DNA of 64,000 bases. Source: Bimastos eiseni (taxonomy: Eukaryota; Annelida; Clitellata; Crassiclitellata; Lumbricidae). The notes under the pieces were generated by a model, which did no database searches, was not told the DNA's origin, and saw only the letters and a program-made list of their open reading frames with translations. The position numbers and the translations under genes were made by a program. The stretch covers positions 8,176,915 through 8,240,914 of the forward strand of contig OY365807.1 in the NCBI GenBank assembly GCA_959347315.1, read 5' to 3'. Positions 35,904 through 48,474 of the stretch are shown in pieces (positions within the stretch are counted from its first letter, which is position 1; each line of letters begins with the position of its first letter).

Positions 35904-36651
35904 CTTCACTTTTGCCACTGTTGCAACCAAATGTGTATACATACAATCATACATACATTGTTCAAGTAAAATATCGACACACAGAAAGTCTTATGCCGAT
36001 AAATGCGTGTTTACTTTTCAATGGAATGGAGCATTATCACTTTTATCAGATGCGTGTATCAGATTTGTTCTGCGTATTCTCAAGGCTGAAGTTTGATATT
36101 TCGGCCTGCAACAGGCTTATATTGAATACTAACTTAGTTATAAAGGTTAATTTTTATATATAATTGTGATTTGGTTTATTCATGAGTAATTTGTGTACTT
36201 GAAACTTATTTTTGGTTTTCAAGCATATTATCGCTCAAATCGCGTCTTCCATCGCATGTTTACATTTTATGCAAATCACATTATGTATGTTATGCACGCG
36301 CTTATACATAGACAGATTATGAATTTGTATAGAATTATCGCTCTGACTGTTACTGAATTTTAGTATTCGATTGAGCTTGAATTTTCCATCTCACAGCAGG
36401 CTATCTGCTAGTTAAATAAATATGATAGATGAGTGACCTGACCTTGGCCTGAGTCGTAAAGTAAACACTTCTCTGCCGAAGGACTGTCTTAATTCGTCAT
36501 AATTAGGTCTTTGAGAGGTTACTGCTTGCTAGTGCCCTGATTGGATTTGATGAGCCGAGTGGTGATCAGGAGGTGAAATTAGCAATTCCTGTATTTTGAC
36601 CTTCTTTCTTGTAGATTTGACACTGGAATTGATCAGCAGTGAAAGGCCAAC

Positions 36652-39600
36652 ATGCTGGGCCCTTTGTCGTTACTTCTGATGAGATGCTCACATAAAAATC
36701 TCCAGATTCTGTCAACTCACTTCTGCTGGAGAAGCCCCATGTACTCTTTATGTAGCTCCATTTCATCTTCAACATTGTCACACAGATCTTGTAAAACGCC
36801 ATCAGTGATTCAAAGATGTACAACTATATGCGATGAGCAGATAAGGTCCTTCAGTGCTTCTGGATATGCCTCATCCTCCTCCTCTACCTCGGAATTTCTC
36901 TGTGAGCGGCTGAGTCATCGTCGTCTGGTAAAGATGACTGGTCGTGATGTGTTCGTCTTTTTACAAGGACTAATTACGAATGATGTCCGACGTTTAGAAG
37001 GCCCCAACAGTTCAGATGCTCTCTATTCAATGATTCTCAACGTCCAGGTATCATGAATGAGTCAATTTCTACATATTCAACTGTTACAGTTTTGGAAAGT
37101 GTGGGCATCTGTTTTAAAAGTAATAATAATTACATTTCTCTTTATTAATTAAAAATGATAAGTTTCTGAGTTATTTTAATTTATTTACTTTAAGTTATTT
37201 TGCCATTGTAAACAGTGCATACATGGATTAACATCTTTGTTGGCTGATCTTAAGTTGGAATTTCTGTTGGTATTAACATAAAGGTGCAAAGAGAACAGAT
37301 TTAAGAATATTTAGATGTTTCAGCATTACTGGACATGGAAGTCGCTAGGTAGAGAGAGAGACTCATTGCCTCAGTGATCAGCAACTGTTTCATATTCAGA
37401 CTTCTGTTTTCACTCATTGGTCTCAAGTCAAGAACTATATGTGATGTTTACCTGTTGTTTTGTCTTCAGGGTCGAGTTCTTTATGATGTCTTACTTTACA
37501 AGGTGGCGTCAAACGAGCCAACAGTTCTGCTCGAATGTGATTCTGGCGTTACATCAGAGCTCATCTCCAGCCTAGAAAAATATAAACTTCGCAAAAAGGT
37601 GACAAGGGAAGCCTTAATTAAGGCGATCTAAATATCATCATATCATATCTAAAGATTTATAATGCACCTCTTGCAGTATAGAATATTCGTAGGAGCTTAC
37701 AGTGTAAAAGCTGTGAGGAAAAAGAAACGCCTTGAGAGGTAGAGAAGATGTGTGAGAAATCCCAGACCTGAGCCTAGCCTATGGCTAGTACCCCGTGGTT
37801 TAGGAGATTAAGCGATTTCGCATATTTTCACATAAATTTGCGGTTTTCGCATAAATGCCTACATTTAAAGTTTTCACAAATTATTACATAAAGTTCAGAA
37901 ATTTTGATCAGTGTTAACTACAATTGGTTTGTCTAGGCTATTATTAGCACATAGAGGCTCTAGTTTATAGATCAGATGATGTAACTGTTGATGACTAGGA
38001 CCCGTGGTTTATGCGATTATGCTATTTTTCGCCTAATTTACGAAATTTTTTCTCATAATCCACAGTGGCCTACCTATAGCCTCTCCGCTACAGGCTGAGT
38101 TCAGGTCTCAGCTGGTCTCAGCTGAAGTCTCACCATTCCAAGTGGATGGACCTGTCATGAAATTGACAGTAGATTTGGGGCTACTGTTTGATAGGTCTTC
38201 GGATAATACAAATGGCTTTTTAAGATGAGAGTGCTTGATCTGGATGATGTTTTCACTTCCCTAATGTGCTGTTACTTTGACAAAAGTTTAACTTGAAATG
38301 ATCATCAATTAATGCCTTGAGCATTATAATAATGAAGCTATAGAAGTTATTAGATAGATATGTAAGGTCACTGGTAAAAATGCCTACCACAGCAGAATTT
38401 TTGTTTTTGAGGTTTCATCTGCACCTCTAATAGCAACACGGAAACTATTAGTAGGAAAATCAGAAAACAAGATGGCTGAAGAGCTACACTCATTCTTGGG
38501 CTAAAACTTAGGCAGCAATGCTTTACACCAGTGGCTGCTTCAAGGACTTGCCTTCCATCTTTTCTTCAAGTGGAACTCTAATAAATTATCCACTTTCACC
38601 TTGTGCTGTAAGTTCTTGGAACTTTAGCAATCGCTGCGGAATAAAGTCTCCAATACTTTATTTTTGAAGTCGCATCTTTTAATTCTAATAATTAGGTTCA
38701 TTCTGATTCTTTTGTGTATCTCATCTATGCATTTTTTACTTGGTCGCCCCTGTTTTCTCCTTCCTTCTCCACTATTTCCTCTCTGTCTATCTCAAACTGT
38801 CCCAATCGGCTATTGTCATGATCTTTATCTTCTTTATGTTGAAATATAGACCTGCCTTATCACTTTCTCTCTTCAACCTTCTTATCAGGTTTAACAGATC
38901 TACTTTCTTCCCTGCCAGTAGTGTTGTGTCATCCGCATATCTTAGATTGTTCAGCGTTCTTCCGGCTATCTTTACTCCCTCATTTGTCTCTTCCATTTCC
39001 GCCTTCCTCATTATGTTTTCGGCATACAGGTTAAATAGAAATGGGGACAGAATGCACCCCTGCCTCACCCCTTTCTTAATTTTATTTTTGTCTGTGTCTC
39101 CATATTCTTTTCTGATCACTGTCACCTGGTAAATTCCTTCAATGGGTAACAAATTATCCATTGAAGAAATTCATTCACAATCTAAATAACACATGGATTT
39201 GCACCCAAACAAACTGTTAAAACTTTTTGCTGTATATGAAGAAATTAATTTTGTGGCTGATTATTATTATGACCATTTATATGAAATGTAATCATGGACT
39301 AATTTGACGTTTGGCTCTTTTAAATCTGTTTCAGTTACATTTGTCTGATGTCGGTGATGAACTACAGGTTTCAGCTGTTTTTAGTAAAACTCCTCTGAAC
39401 TCGTCATCTTCTGAATTACCACCGCTTAGAATTTCTGATAAGAAGCTGGTTTCTGTTCTGACTCTGGATCCCCGTCTAAAGACATTTGCCTATCGACTAG
39501 TGGTACCAGCTAATGTTGCAGGTAGTCCTTATTACTTGACATCCTGGGAATGAAAGTAATCTATTGGGGCATACTAAGAGCTAAATATATTGAAAAACCG

Positions 39601-42488
39601 ATACCGATTATAAACTTTATGAAGCCGATGATGAAGTTGATTATTTTAAATTTTTTTAGTTAAAATATTCATCTTAAGATTTGTAAAAATTTCATCAGGT
39701 CAGGAAATGATTTGTTTATGGCGGAAGATCCGAAGTTGTCATCTTGTCCCACTTTTCAGCCTCTCCATGTCCATTTAATTAGGGACTTCACATACACCCT
39801 TTATAAGTATTTGAAAACTGTTCTTTATCGCCATAATTAGGTGGGAACACCTCTAAGTATCATGGAGGGACGCTAAATAAGTTCTTGTTCCGCTAATTAC
39901 TTTCAGACATCGCAACATGTCTCAATAATCTTACATCTGAGCATATTGTTATTTTATTGATTAAATCATGAAACACTAAGAATTAAGACAAAGATCTGTT
40001 TATTGTATTTATTTTAGAAGCTAAGATGTTGCTTATTTGGCTTTGCTGCTGCTGTTTTACATTCATTCATTCATTCCAAGAACTTATTTAGCGTCCCTCC
40101 ATGATACTTAGAGGTGTTCCCACCTAATTATGGCGATAAAGAACAGTTTTCAAATACTTATAAAGGGTGTATGTGAAGTCCCTAATTAAATGGACATGGA
40201 GATCCAAAAGAAGGTTATCCAGTTGCTAAGCACTGAAAAGGCACAAAGTTGCATGAACTTGCATCTTCAAAGTAAGTGCAAAGGGACCAGTATGTTCATG
40301 AGATGCAGAATTCTAAGATTTCTGTGGGCAGCCAAACTCGAGGTAGGACAATGACACTCCTGCAATTAGCCACAGGCATTTCGTAACTGGCACTGCAAGA
40401 CCCAGACCGATATTCTAAGTTTAATGCACTGGGAAACAGAATGCCAGTGGAATGCGTCATGCATATAAGCGAGGTATGGTAAAAAATTTGTTGAAGCTAC
40501 CCCATTGTACAACAGATTCTTGAAAAAGATTAAGTGCAGCATAAAAGGAGTGAACAGGAAATTGGATGTCATCCATTGACCAAGTGCCTTCATAGTCCAC
40601 TGCATTGTGGCTGCTCTAGTCAGAGTATCAGATGCTGGACAATGTCCTCAACTTAAAACCCAAATGAACCCAAACTTAGAAATGACTAAAGCATAAGAGG
40701 AGGCCAGGACAGTTGCAAGAATACACATCAATGGACCAGAACAGAACCTGTGTCAGACCAAGATGAGTGGCGAACCCTATGATATTGAATGAACCTAAAG
40801 ACAGCACAGGACATACACCTATTCAAAAAAACTATAGCCAGTCAAGTGGCTGTTTTTGTTTTATAGTGGCTGAGATTGTGGAGAACTGTGAGAGAGTGAC
40901 GGGTGTCTACCATCTGAATCGCTATAAGGTCGGTCTGAGCGAAGGAATGAGGGATCTTCCTCCAGGTCAATGTCTTCCACTTGAAAGCAACCTTGTATTT
41001 CTCAATGGCGGTAATTACATCAAGTACTCATAATATATTATGCAAAGAATTTGTTCATACAGAAAATGTTCTTGGTATAAGAGTTGCCACGTGCAACGAA
41101 TTCTGTAATGCAAAGAATTTGCTCATAAAGCCATTGCGGCAAAGAAAGCCATTTTTATATCAAAACTTTCAAATAATGCTGACATTTTTATATTAATTTT
41201 TCATTTCTTTCTTTATTTGGTTATGGCTTTTGCATTTCGTGTCTGCAGTGATTTAATGTCTAGCTTTTAGTTTTTTAATTGAAGGTGCCACAATCTAGAA
41301 TAACAGTGTTGGTTGCTTTCAGTTACATTCGACAAGGGTTGTTACGTTGGACAAGAGTTAACCGCCAGAACTCACCACACAGGAGTTATCCGCAAGAGAC
41401 TAATGCCACTGATACTTACAAGGTATTCAACTGAATATCGTTTGTTACTAATCTGACCTGGTATTTCCTATAATGCAATTGTCATAACACACAGCTAAGC
41501 AATACTCTTCCACAGGACCTCATTCAAGTGCCTATGCTTGGTCTCTTTTAGGTAAATATGAAACACTACCTACTGTCCTCACAGATTTAATTGTTTCTAT
41601 CGTTTGTTACTGTTCACCTTGCTTTGCATACGATTTGATATGATTGAAATAATCACCAATCATTCAATCAATCAATGAAACTTGATAAAACGCCTCTTCA
41701 AGAAATCTACTCAGAGGCACTCCCAGTCCAACCACGGTCAAAGAGGACAGTTTTGAGAGAAGAGTAGAAAGAAGATGAGGAGACCCTAGGTAAATGCCAG
41801 AGGTTCAGAGGAAGCCCATTCCAAGTGGCAGGGCCAAAAACAGAGAAGGCACGAAGCTGCACAATAGCAGCGCGTGAGAATGGAACGCTGAGAAAGCCTT
41901 GCACGTGAAGTTGAATGCTATACTGTGTTTAACTGCTTGTAAGATAACCATAGCCTACTGAGTGGGACTTTTTGACCCTTTTGGATTTCCCTTTTGACAC
42001 CAACATTTGTTGAATGCTAAAGGGAGTAAAGGCTGAAATGTTAAAAATTGATTCCTCAATTGCATGGTGAATATCATCAAGAGAAAAAAACTCTCAATAG
42101 CTAGTGAAAAGATGTATAAGATGGAGTAATCAGTTGATGCATATTTCTCTTGATTCTCTGAACTTAGTTAACTCTGATGATTTAGTTTTGGAATTCTTTG
42201 AATGATTTCAGTAAGACCGAAGTAAAGACCGATGCCTCCGTGGAAAATTCGCATGGAAAAGTGTGCGGAAAAGTACGGAATGTGATGGGAAAGTACGGCC
42301 TCGCTCTTCTGAGACTTGAAGAGGTGGTTGGCAAGCAGCAGCAGCAGCAGCTGATAATAAAGGATGGAGACAAAGTGGTTGCTGAAGTGAGTACCTTTAT
42401 TCCCAGTTGGTGGGACACAGAATCGGACGCAGTTCTCAAACAGATAGCAGCAAAGAGACAAAGCATCGAAGATGATCTGAAACAATAG
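36652..42488 (+). CDS. IBA57: IBA57 homologue, mitochondrial Fe-S cluster assembly factor (six exons)
   Basis: Exons: 36652-37047, 37470-37598, 39335-39521, 40867-41010, 41323-41422, 42212-42488. Phases agree and the coding sum is 1,233 nt (410 aa). It belongs to the YgfZ/GcvT-like family; in eukaryotes IBA57 works with ISCA1/ISCA2 in the mitochondrial matrix to mature [4Fe-4S] proteins. Visible motifs: [20 protein letters not shown] and [10 protein letters not shown] of the N-terminal fold, [38 protein letters not shown] and the diagnostic [20 protein letters not shown] with its conserved cysteine in exon 5. The first about 75 residues are Ser/Arg/Cys-rich without acidic clusters, consistent with a matrix-targeting leader. 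Exon 6 holds a five-Gln CAG run. Length is slightly above the human protein, which I recall as about 356 aa. The first in-frame ATG of the leader was chosen as start. Confidence 0.94.
37630..37760 (+). repeat. Dispersed LINE-tail-like repeat, related to 51265-51400
   Basis: The blocks ATCATATCTAAAGATTTATAATGCACCTCTTGCAG and GCGCCTTCAGC-type segments resemble ATCATATCTTTAGATTT and GCCTCTCACAGAATAAATATTCAGAGGCGCC in afadin intron DNA. The two copies share order but have drifted. Confidence 0.5.
38787..39161 (-). mobile_element. LINE reverse-transcriptase fragment in IBA57 intron 2
   Basis: A 124-codon minus-strand open frame reads [20 protein letters not shown] and then [14 protein letters not shown], which are the RQGC..SP.LFN and YADD motifs at the catalytic core of non-LTR reverse transcriptases (endonuclease-reverse transcriptase type). 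Only the palm region is left; flanking sequence carries no other domain. The open frame suggests a fairly recent insertion. Confidence 0.9.
39762..40202. repeat. Perfect 126-bp inverted repeat with 189-bp spacer
   Basis: 39762-39887 and 40077-40202 are exact reverse complements over all 126 bases that I compared (inner end AAATAAGTTCTTG, outer end TCTCCATGTCC). The spacer ends in ATTCATTCATTCATTCC. Both arms lie in IBA57 intron 3, so a transcript would fold into a long perfect hairpin. No coding sequence is present. Confidence 0.96.
41690..41915 (-). mobile_element. LINE ORF2 C-terminal fragment in IBA57 intron 5
   Basis: The minus-strand frame gives [20 protein letters not shown] then [18 protein letters not shown], the conserved tail of L2/CR1-type LINE proteins (RSFSVAGP..WN.LP...R.......FKS.LKT.LF). 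Positions left of it (about 41640-41700) carry the AATCATTCAATCAATCAAT tail. Confidence 0.85.
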
Positions 42489-42609
42489 CCAATGACTCTT
42501 TCATTCTTTCATTCTCCTCCAGTGAGGGTCTTGAAATGATCCACAAGAATTCTGTTATAAAATGATTTTTAATGCAACGTCCAATAATCCAATAATCGTC
42601 ATCTATCTA

Positions 42610-42615
42610 TTTATT
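42610..42615 (-). terminator. Candidate afadin polyadenylation signal
   Basis: AATAAA on the minus strand, about 1 kb past the afadin stop and 120 bp beyond the IBA57 stop on the opposite strand. Other AT-rich sites exist, so this is only a plausible choice. Confidence 0.35.
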
Positions 42616-43608
42616 TCGCATAATCAGAAAAGTCTGTGTAAAAGCACGACAGAAGGGTAAGTTCTTCTGTAATTTACACCAAATTAAACGTTGTTGACGA
42701 TATGTATAATCAACTCAAGTACTGCTAAATGCAACAAAACTTGTCTGGCTGTTCAAGATATTAACCAGTAAATCAAACTAAAAGTATAAACTCGCCTGAA
42801 TGCAGAAACGCTGGAAGATATGCATGCAAAATAAAATGTCAAAAAAAGCTGCTCATTGGAAATTCTGATATGAAGATAACATGGCCAATCATTCGTGTAG
42901 CAAGTGTGTAAAATATAATCAGTTGTAGCTTTCATTTCAGGAACACAGAAAGAATACCACCAACTTAATTCAGAAATTGCCGAAACTACACGTCGATTTC
43001 AAATTATTTTAGTTTAACTGTGGAATCTTCTCTGAACATCTTACAGTTAACCTTGTCCCACCTCTGACAGCTACAATCATTAAAAATACCAATATAAAAA
43101 ACATGCATCTTAAAAGAATTACATATTCTAAAAGAATTACATTTAAAAAAACAAGCATAGCGGACATCGCGGTATGTGAATGTGATATGTCATCTATATG
43201 ATATAAATTATTCTTCTCATGATATGGTCTACTATCTGTAATGTCTGATTTGCAGATAACATCAATCGTTTTTTTAACAAGTGCACAAATACAGAGTTTG
43301 TCCAAACCATTGTCCTCTGGCGGCACGGCACCATTCAAAAAATATTCCGACTGATGAAGTGGCTCGGAAACTCTTTCCAAAGGCTTCCTTTCAATGCTGT
43401 CCAATATAAGTTGTAGTTAAACAAGCATTTTTACAATCAATTTCTCAGTGTGACTTATTTAACAGAATCTTTTCTACTAAGACCTGACCATCATCTCGGC
43501 TGCTCGTCCGGCGATGATCTTTTGTTGCAAGACGTTATCCTCCTTCACCAGCCTCCAGAGTAAACATTGATCGCTATCTTGTCCCTGAATGATGCTCTTG
43601 TCTGGCAT

Positions 43609-46600
43609 CTAGCGCTGACCGGTCATTGGCACCATTCCTGCACCTGCCTTCGATGCCATCATGCGATCTCTCGGATCCCTGTACATCTCCTGAGCACCAA
43701 TCCCTGTCCCTCCAGATCCTGGCATATAGGCAACATTCGGTGGCACCTGTTCTGTGGATGGATTCTCTCGCATTCCCTGCAGCTGTGACTGGTGGCCGTA
43801 AACGGAAGGGTCTGGTTGGTATGGGTACATCGACTGCACTGGGCTGTTGGAATACTGCTGTTGCTGCATTGGGTATCCCCCTCCTCCTGACGGCCCTGCG
43901 TAGCGAGGGTCTCGTGCATAGTGGTCCGCCTCCTGGTAGGTGCCCTGATCCTTGTAGGGAGTTGCCGACGGTCGTACGTCCTGACCCCCATATGGATATC
44001 GAGGCTCCACACCACCATGTGGATAAGACGACTCAACATTCCTTTGATGCTGAATATAGGTTGGCTGGGATGACGAAGGAGCATACTGCTGTGGCACGTT
44101 GGGCCTTACTGCGGCTGCTGTCAGGTAGGTCGCCGGTGGAGGCGCAGGCGGCTGATCCGACGGGAGCCTTGCCGCTGTGTTCTGCTCGGGCGACTGTGGA
44201 AATGAACTTTCAGAGGAGGTCGATCCGTACGAACGATTTATCGTGTACTCTGTTACGCCGATGTTTTCATTGAAGGTGACACTCTTCTTGGTGGCAGGTC
44301 CAGTCTGTGCATCCGGTTGCTTCAGAGCAGAAATCGTGCCACCACGCATTGACTGCGGTGGCATCTGACCAAACTGACTCGACTGACCTGATGCGTTGTA
44401 GACATCGCTGCCTGGCTTGCTCTGCGGTTGATATGCACCCGGATACTCTGGTTGGCCACCATACTGTGTCTGTGTCGGGTAACCAGAAGGTCTGCCCATT
44501 TTTTCCATTTCTTGGCTCGACAGATACCCACCCAAAGCTGTCTGCCGTGGATATTCCTCTCCTGGCTGTGAAGATGAATAATTGCCCGAGTCGCCCTGTG
44601 TCCTGTCATCTGTCGGATATCGTATCCATCCTGGATCTTGGTTTGTCTTCTCGTAGGAGGACCATCCAAATGGCCCAGGACCGGGTCTCGCGTAATCAGG
44701 ACCCTGGGTCTTCATCGGCTCGGGTGGTCTCTGTGGCTCTGGCTTCCTGTCGATTCCGACACCCCCCACAGAGGAGGTGGAAGGATGTTGAAAACCCCTT
44801 TGGTGAAAGTCACCTTGGCCTCTGTTCATATTGTCAGATGGAAAATGTTGTCTACAAAACAACAGAGACAACACCACAACTAACTCGCATTCTTTTCTGT
44901 TGTTTATAAATTCCTGCAGCCAAAACCTCTGACCTGGTGGATTATAATGCACTGGGCTTCACTTTGAGCAGACTTATTTTTGAGCAGAATTATTTTTACC
45001 AAAATTACAGTCTTTAATGAGCAGCATTATTGATTATGCCTTATATTTTACAACATGCTGGTCATTAAAGTGTTAAGCCAATGTAACCTGGTAATATAGC
45101 TACAAAGCTCAATCACACAGCAAACTACTTTTTAATTACTTAAATCAAAGTTTAACAACTAGTTGTTGTCAACTAACTATAGCTAACTACCGCTCATAAC
45201 TTTATCACTGAAAGTTCTGAAAACTTTACCTAATTGGTTGTCAACTTACTTGTCTACTTTTGCATACATTGGCTCTGGTTGTTGCTGCTGCTGCTGCTGT
45301 TGGTTCTTGTCTGTTGGTCGGCGCTTCTGGAATTCCTCATCCATGCGTCGCATCATGGCTGCTTGATTCTATCACATAAACAAGCATCAAAGGCCAATCA
45401 GATGATAGCATGGACAACAACTTTGTTTTTCAGTTGCATCCAGTATACACATGAGTGCGCTGACAATATTATAATAATAATAATTTATTCGTTAATTCAA
45501 TTCAAACTGTAGTATGATTACATGAGTAAGTAGGAACACATTATGAGTAGTTGAAACAAGAGTCGATTTATAACTGCATGGTAGCCTGTTATATGCCAAT
45601 CAGTTCTGCTGCTGCTCATTTTACCATCCCCTAGGGAGTGGAAGGCTGAGTCAACCTTATGGGGCTAGTGGGCGTTTTTTTAAGACCAACATGACTTCTA
45701 GATATCTCTGATTTGGACTGCTAACTGCCCAATACCACGCCGAGGCATCTGCTAGCCTTTTGCTCTGAAATCATGCTCCCTCTATGACTCGGTTTATGAT
45801 CCTAACTGGGGTACTTTTGATTCTGCCCGTACTCTTAAGACCTTTTTATTGCGAGGCTTTTTAGAACTCTGATTAGATCAAACTGTGAGAGGTACTTTCG
45901 AAAGCATAAATACAACACCACCATTGCTAACTGAGGCTTCTGATGTTATCTAGTTTCAGCAGCCGTCTGGCGCGATATTTACCTCTGATGCATCCTCTTC
46001 GGAGTCTTTCTCTTCACTCGCTTCCTGCGCTCTCCTATCGAATTCCTCTTCCGTTAGGAGACGCTGGAGCTTGCTCTGTTCCTCTGGACTGCGGTACGGT
46101 CGATTCTGCAGACGCTTGATCTCCTCCTGTCTCTTCCGCTGGATTTCCTCATCCATCTGCTTCTCCTTTGTCTCCTTGTCATCCCATTGAGAAGAAGAAG
46201 CAAATGGTTTCACGTCAACACTGGCCATGCTCACAACTTTTGGCTTGGCGGCGATCGGTGGGGGCTTCTTGGCCTGTGGCTGGGGCGGAACTCTTTGCCC
46301 TCCCACAGGGAGCGGGGCAATGCCGGAAGATGATTCAAGTCTTGATGATGGCTGATAGATGTCGTTTCCAGGACCCTGGGTCGACCGAGTCATGTCATCT
46401 GGTCTTTGAGGATACCCGGATGAATGCTCCTGGTAGCCATACATGGATGCCGGTTGTCTATCCCCTTGTGAAAACTTTCCAGGTTCATTTACCCTTGGAT
46501 TTTTATCCAGTTTCTCTGCGCCAAATGGTGCAATGGTCTGCTGATTGTAGATCGACGGGAGTCCACCAGGTCGAGTCGACATTCCATCTCCTCCTCCAGG

Positions 46601-48474
46601 GGGTGCCTTGGCTCCCATCTGAGCCAGGTGAAGGTCAGATGGAGGCGGAGGAAAATCCGGATCCAAGGAATTTCTCATCCGAGTAGTGTCCCCAACTGGA
46701 GAAGAACCCTGGCCATAACCACGAGAGAATTCAGAGATTGGTCGATACTCAGGATGCTGGGAAGTTGAAGGTCCCAGTTGGGCAGCCACGTACGGCCCTC
46801 CTCCTTGTCGCGGCTGAAAATTTCCCGGAAAATTCCTAGGCTGCCCTGTTGGAAACGACTGAGGCTGATTTTGGAAACCATCTCCTAGGTTTGAAGGCAG
46901 GGTGCTCCCCGCTGACCCATATCCTTGTGGTGGAACACTGGGCTGACCAAGTGGTTTTCCAGGTGCATAGGCGCCTGGCTGTTGGTTAGACTGATACCCA
47001 GTGGCAACATCTCTTGGTGGCTGGGATTTACCCTGTGCTGGGAAGAGCATCTGTGTTGCATAGCCAGGACCTTTCTTTGATGCTGTAGGTTGCTGAGACT
47101 GGTAAGGCAGAACTGATTTGATCGGATGCTTAGCAACGTCCGCTGGTTCCAGTTTGTATCCTATTTCGTCATCCAATGATGCTGTTCTTCCACCGGAAGA
47201 GAACTCGGGACGCATCATACCGGAAAAGTCTTTGGCAGCACCAGAACTTTTGGCGCCGTCCTGCATGGTTCCGCCCAACCGCGACTGCTCCAAGTGGTCA
47301 CGCTCAGCCAGCATCTGATTCCGCTGCTGCCACTCGAGAATCCTCTGGTGGTCAGCATCGTCTGGCATCCGCTGAAAGCCCTTATGTGCCTCAGTGGAGA
47401 CGTTTGGGCTTGACCTGGCACCCTTCATGTGCTGTCCTCCGTATCTCGACTGGTCCTGCAGCTGAGGTGCGGGAATCGCCGAGTGAGGTGTGAGCTGGTT
47501 CAGGTCTTCTCTGTTGCCTGGTTCTAGTCGACGGTTGACGAGGTCCGGTTGGGAGGAGGAATTGTGTTTCAGCGCATCCACCCTTGCGTTAGGAGCAACC
47601 TTCGCTTGTGGCTGCTGAGGCGAAGTTCGATAGTTGCCAGGATACACATCAATGTCCCTCATCGTATGAGGCTCATGATACCTCGTATCTATGATTTATT
47701 GAACAGCAGAAGAAAACACAAGATTCAGTAAATACAGTTCTTATACAAGCGACCTACTAGTTATCAGAAAATGCTCAAGTTCTGCATAATTATTATAGTG
47801 TGGACTCATTCACATGCTATGAGCCATTTTCTGCTTCAATTGAAGCGGGACAATATCCATAAATCAATTGACACACCATACATTGGTTAATGTATCATTG
47901 GTTAATGCATACAAGAACGGTGCTGACTGATATTGACTGTTTCCGCATCTTCCCACTTTGCCCATGGCTTCGTTTACATTCTACACAATTAAAGGAATGC
48001 TTACAAGACTTCTCATTAACAGGGTCCATGTCCTATTACAATTACCATTACTACTTTTATTCTTTATCATCAAATTTATTATTATAAGTAACACACATAC
48101 ATATAAACGCCTCTGAGTAGATATCTTGAAGGGGCGCTATATCAAGTATTTTTGATTTATTGATTTTTGATTTGATATAAATAAAATGCCTTTTTCAGCC
48201 CCAGTTGGGTGAATAAACGTTGAACGAACATACCAGTTTTTTTATAATTACTAAGAATTAATTATGTACTAAGGTTTACATTTGTTGAAGAAAGCAGAAG
48301 GGTGCAGACCTGTTAGAGCTGGAGTTGATTTTGCTTCCAGTTGCTGGTTGAGAGGCTTCGGAGAATTTCGAAAGTCGTTGCTCAAGGGACGAGTGACAGG
48401 TAGACTTGGTTGACTTGAACTGTCTGCCTTTGAATGCATCCTTCCACCATCTCCCTGCACTTGGCTCTGTTTTG
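43609..48474 (-). CDS. AFDN: Afadin: long disordered C-terminal region
   Basis: 48474-48310 and the 1,706-nt exon 47688-45983 encode Gln/Pro/Ser/Gly-rich sequence with short Pro runs (QAKKPPPIAAKPK, FPPPPSDLHLAQMG). These are followed by a charged helix (ETKEKQMDEEIQRKRQEEIK, YRSPEEQSKLQRLLTEEEF) corresponding to the afadin coiled coil. 45368-45250 adds NQAAMMRRMDEEFQKRRP and a Gln8 run. The last exon 44851-43609 is Tyr/Gly/Pro/Gln-rich with one ordered-looking island, KKSVTFNENIGVTEYTI, and stops at TAG 43609-43611. F-actin binding in vertebrates maps to this region. Confidence 0.9.

Noticed and set aside
43626..44909. Plus-strand frames of up to 215 codons opposite the last afadin exon
   Set aside because: Antisense shadows of a GC-rich exon. 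The minus strand has splice- and homology-supported coding.
46168..47493. Plus-strand frames of 105-172 codons opposite the long afadin exon
   Set aside because: Antisense shadows; no domain and no splice context.
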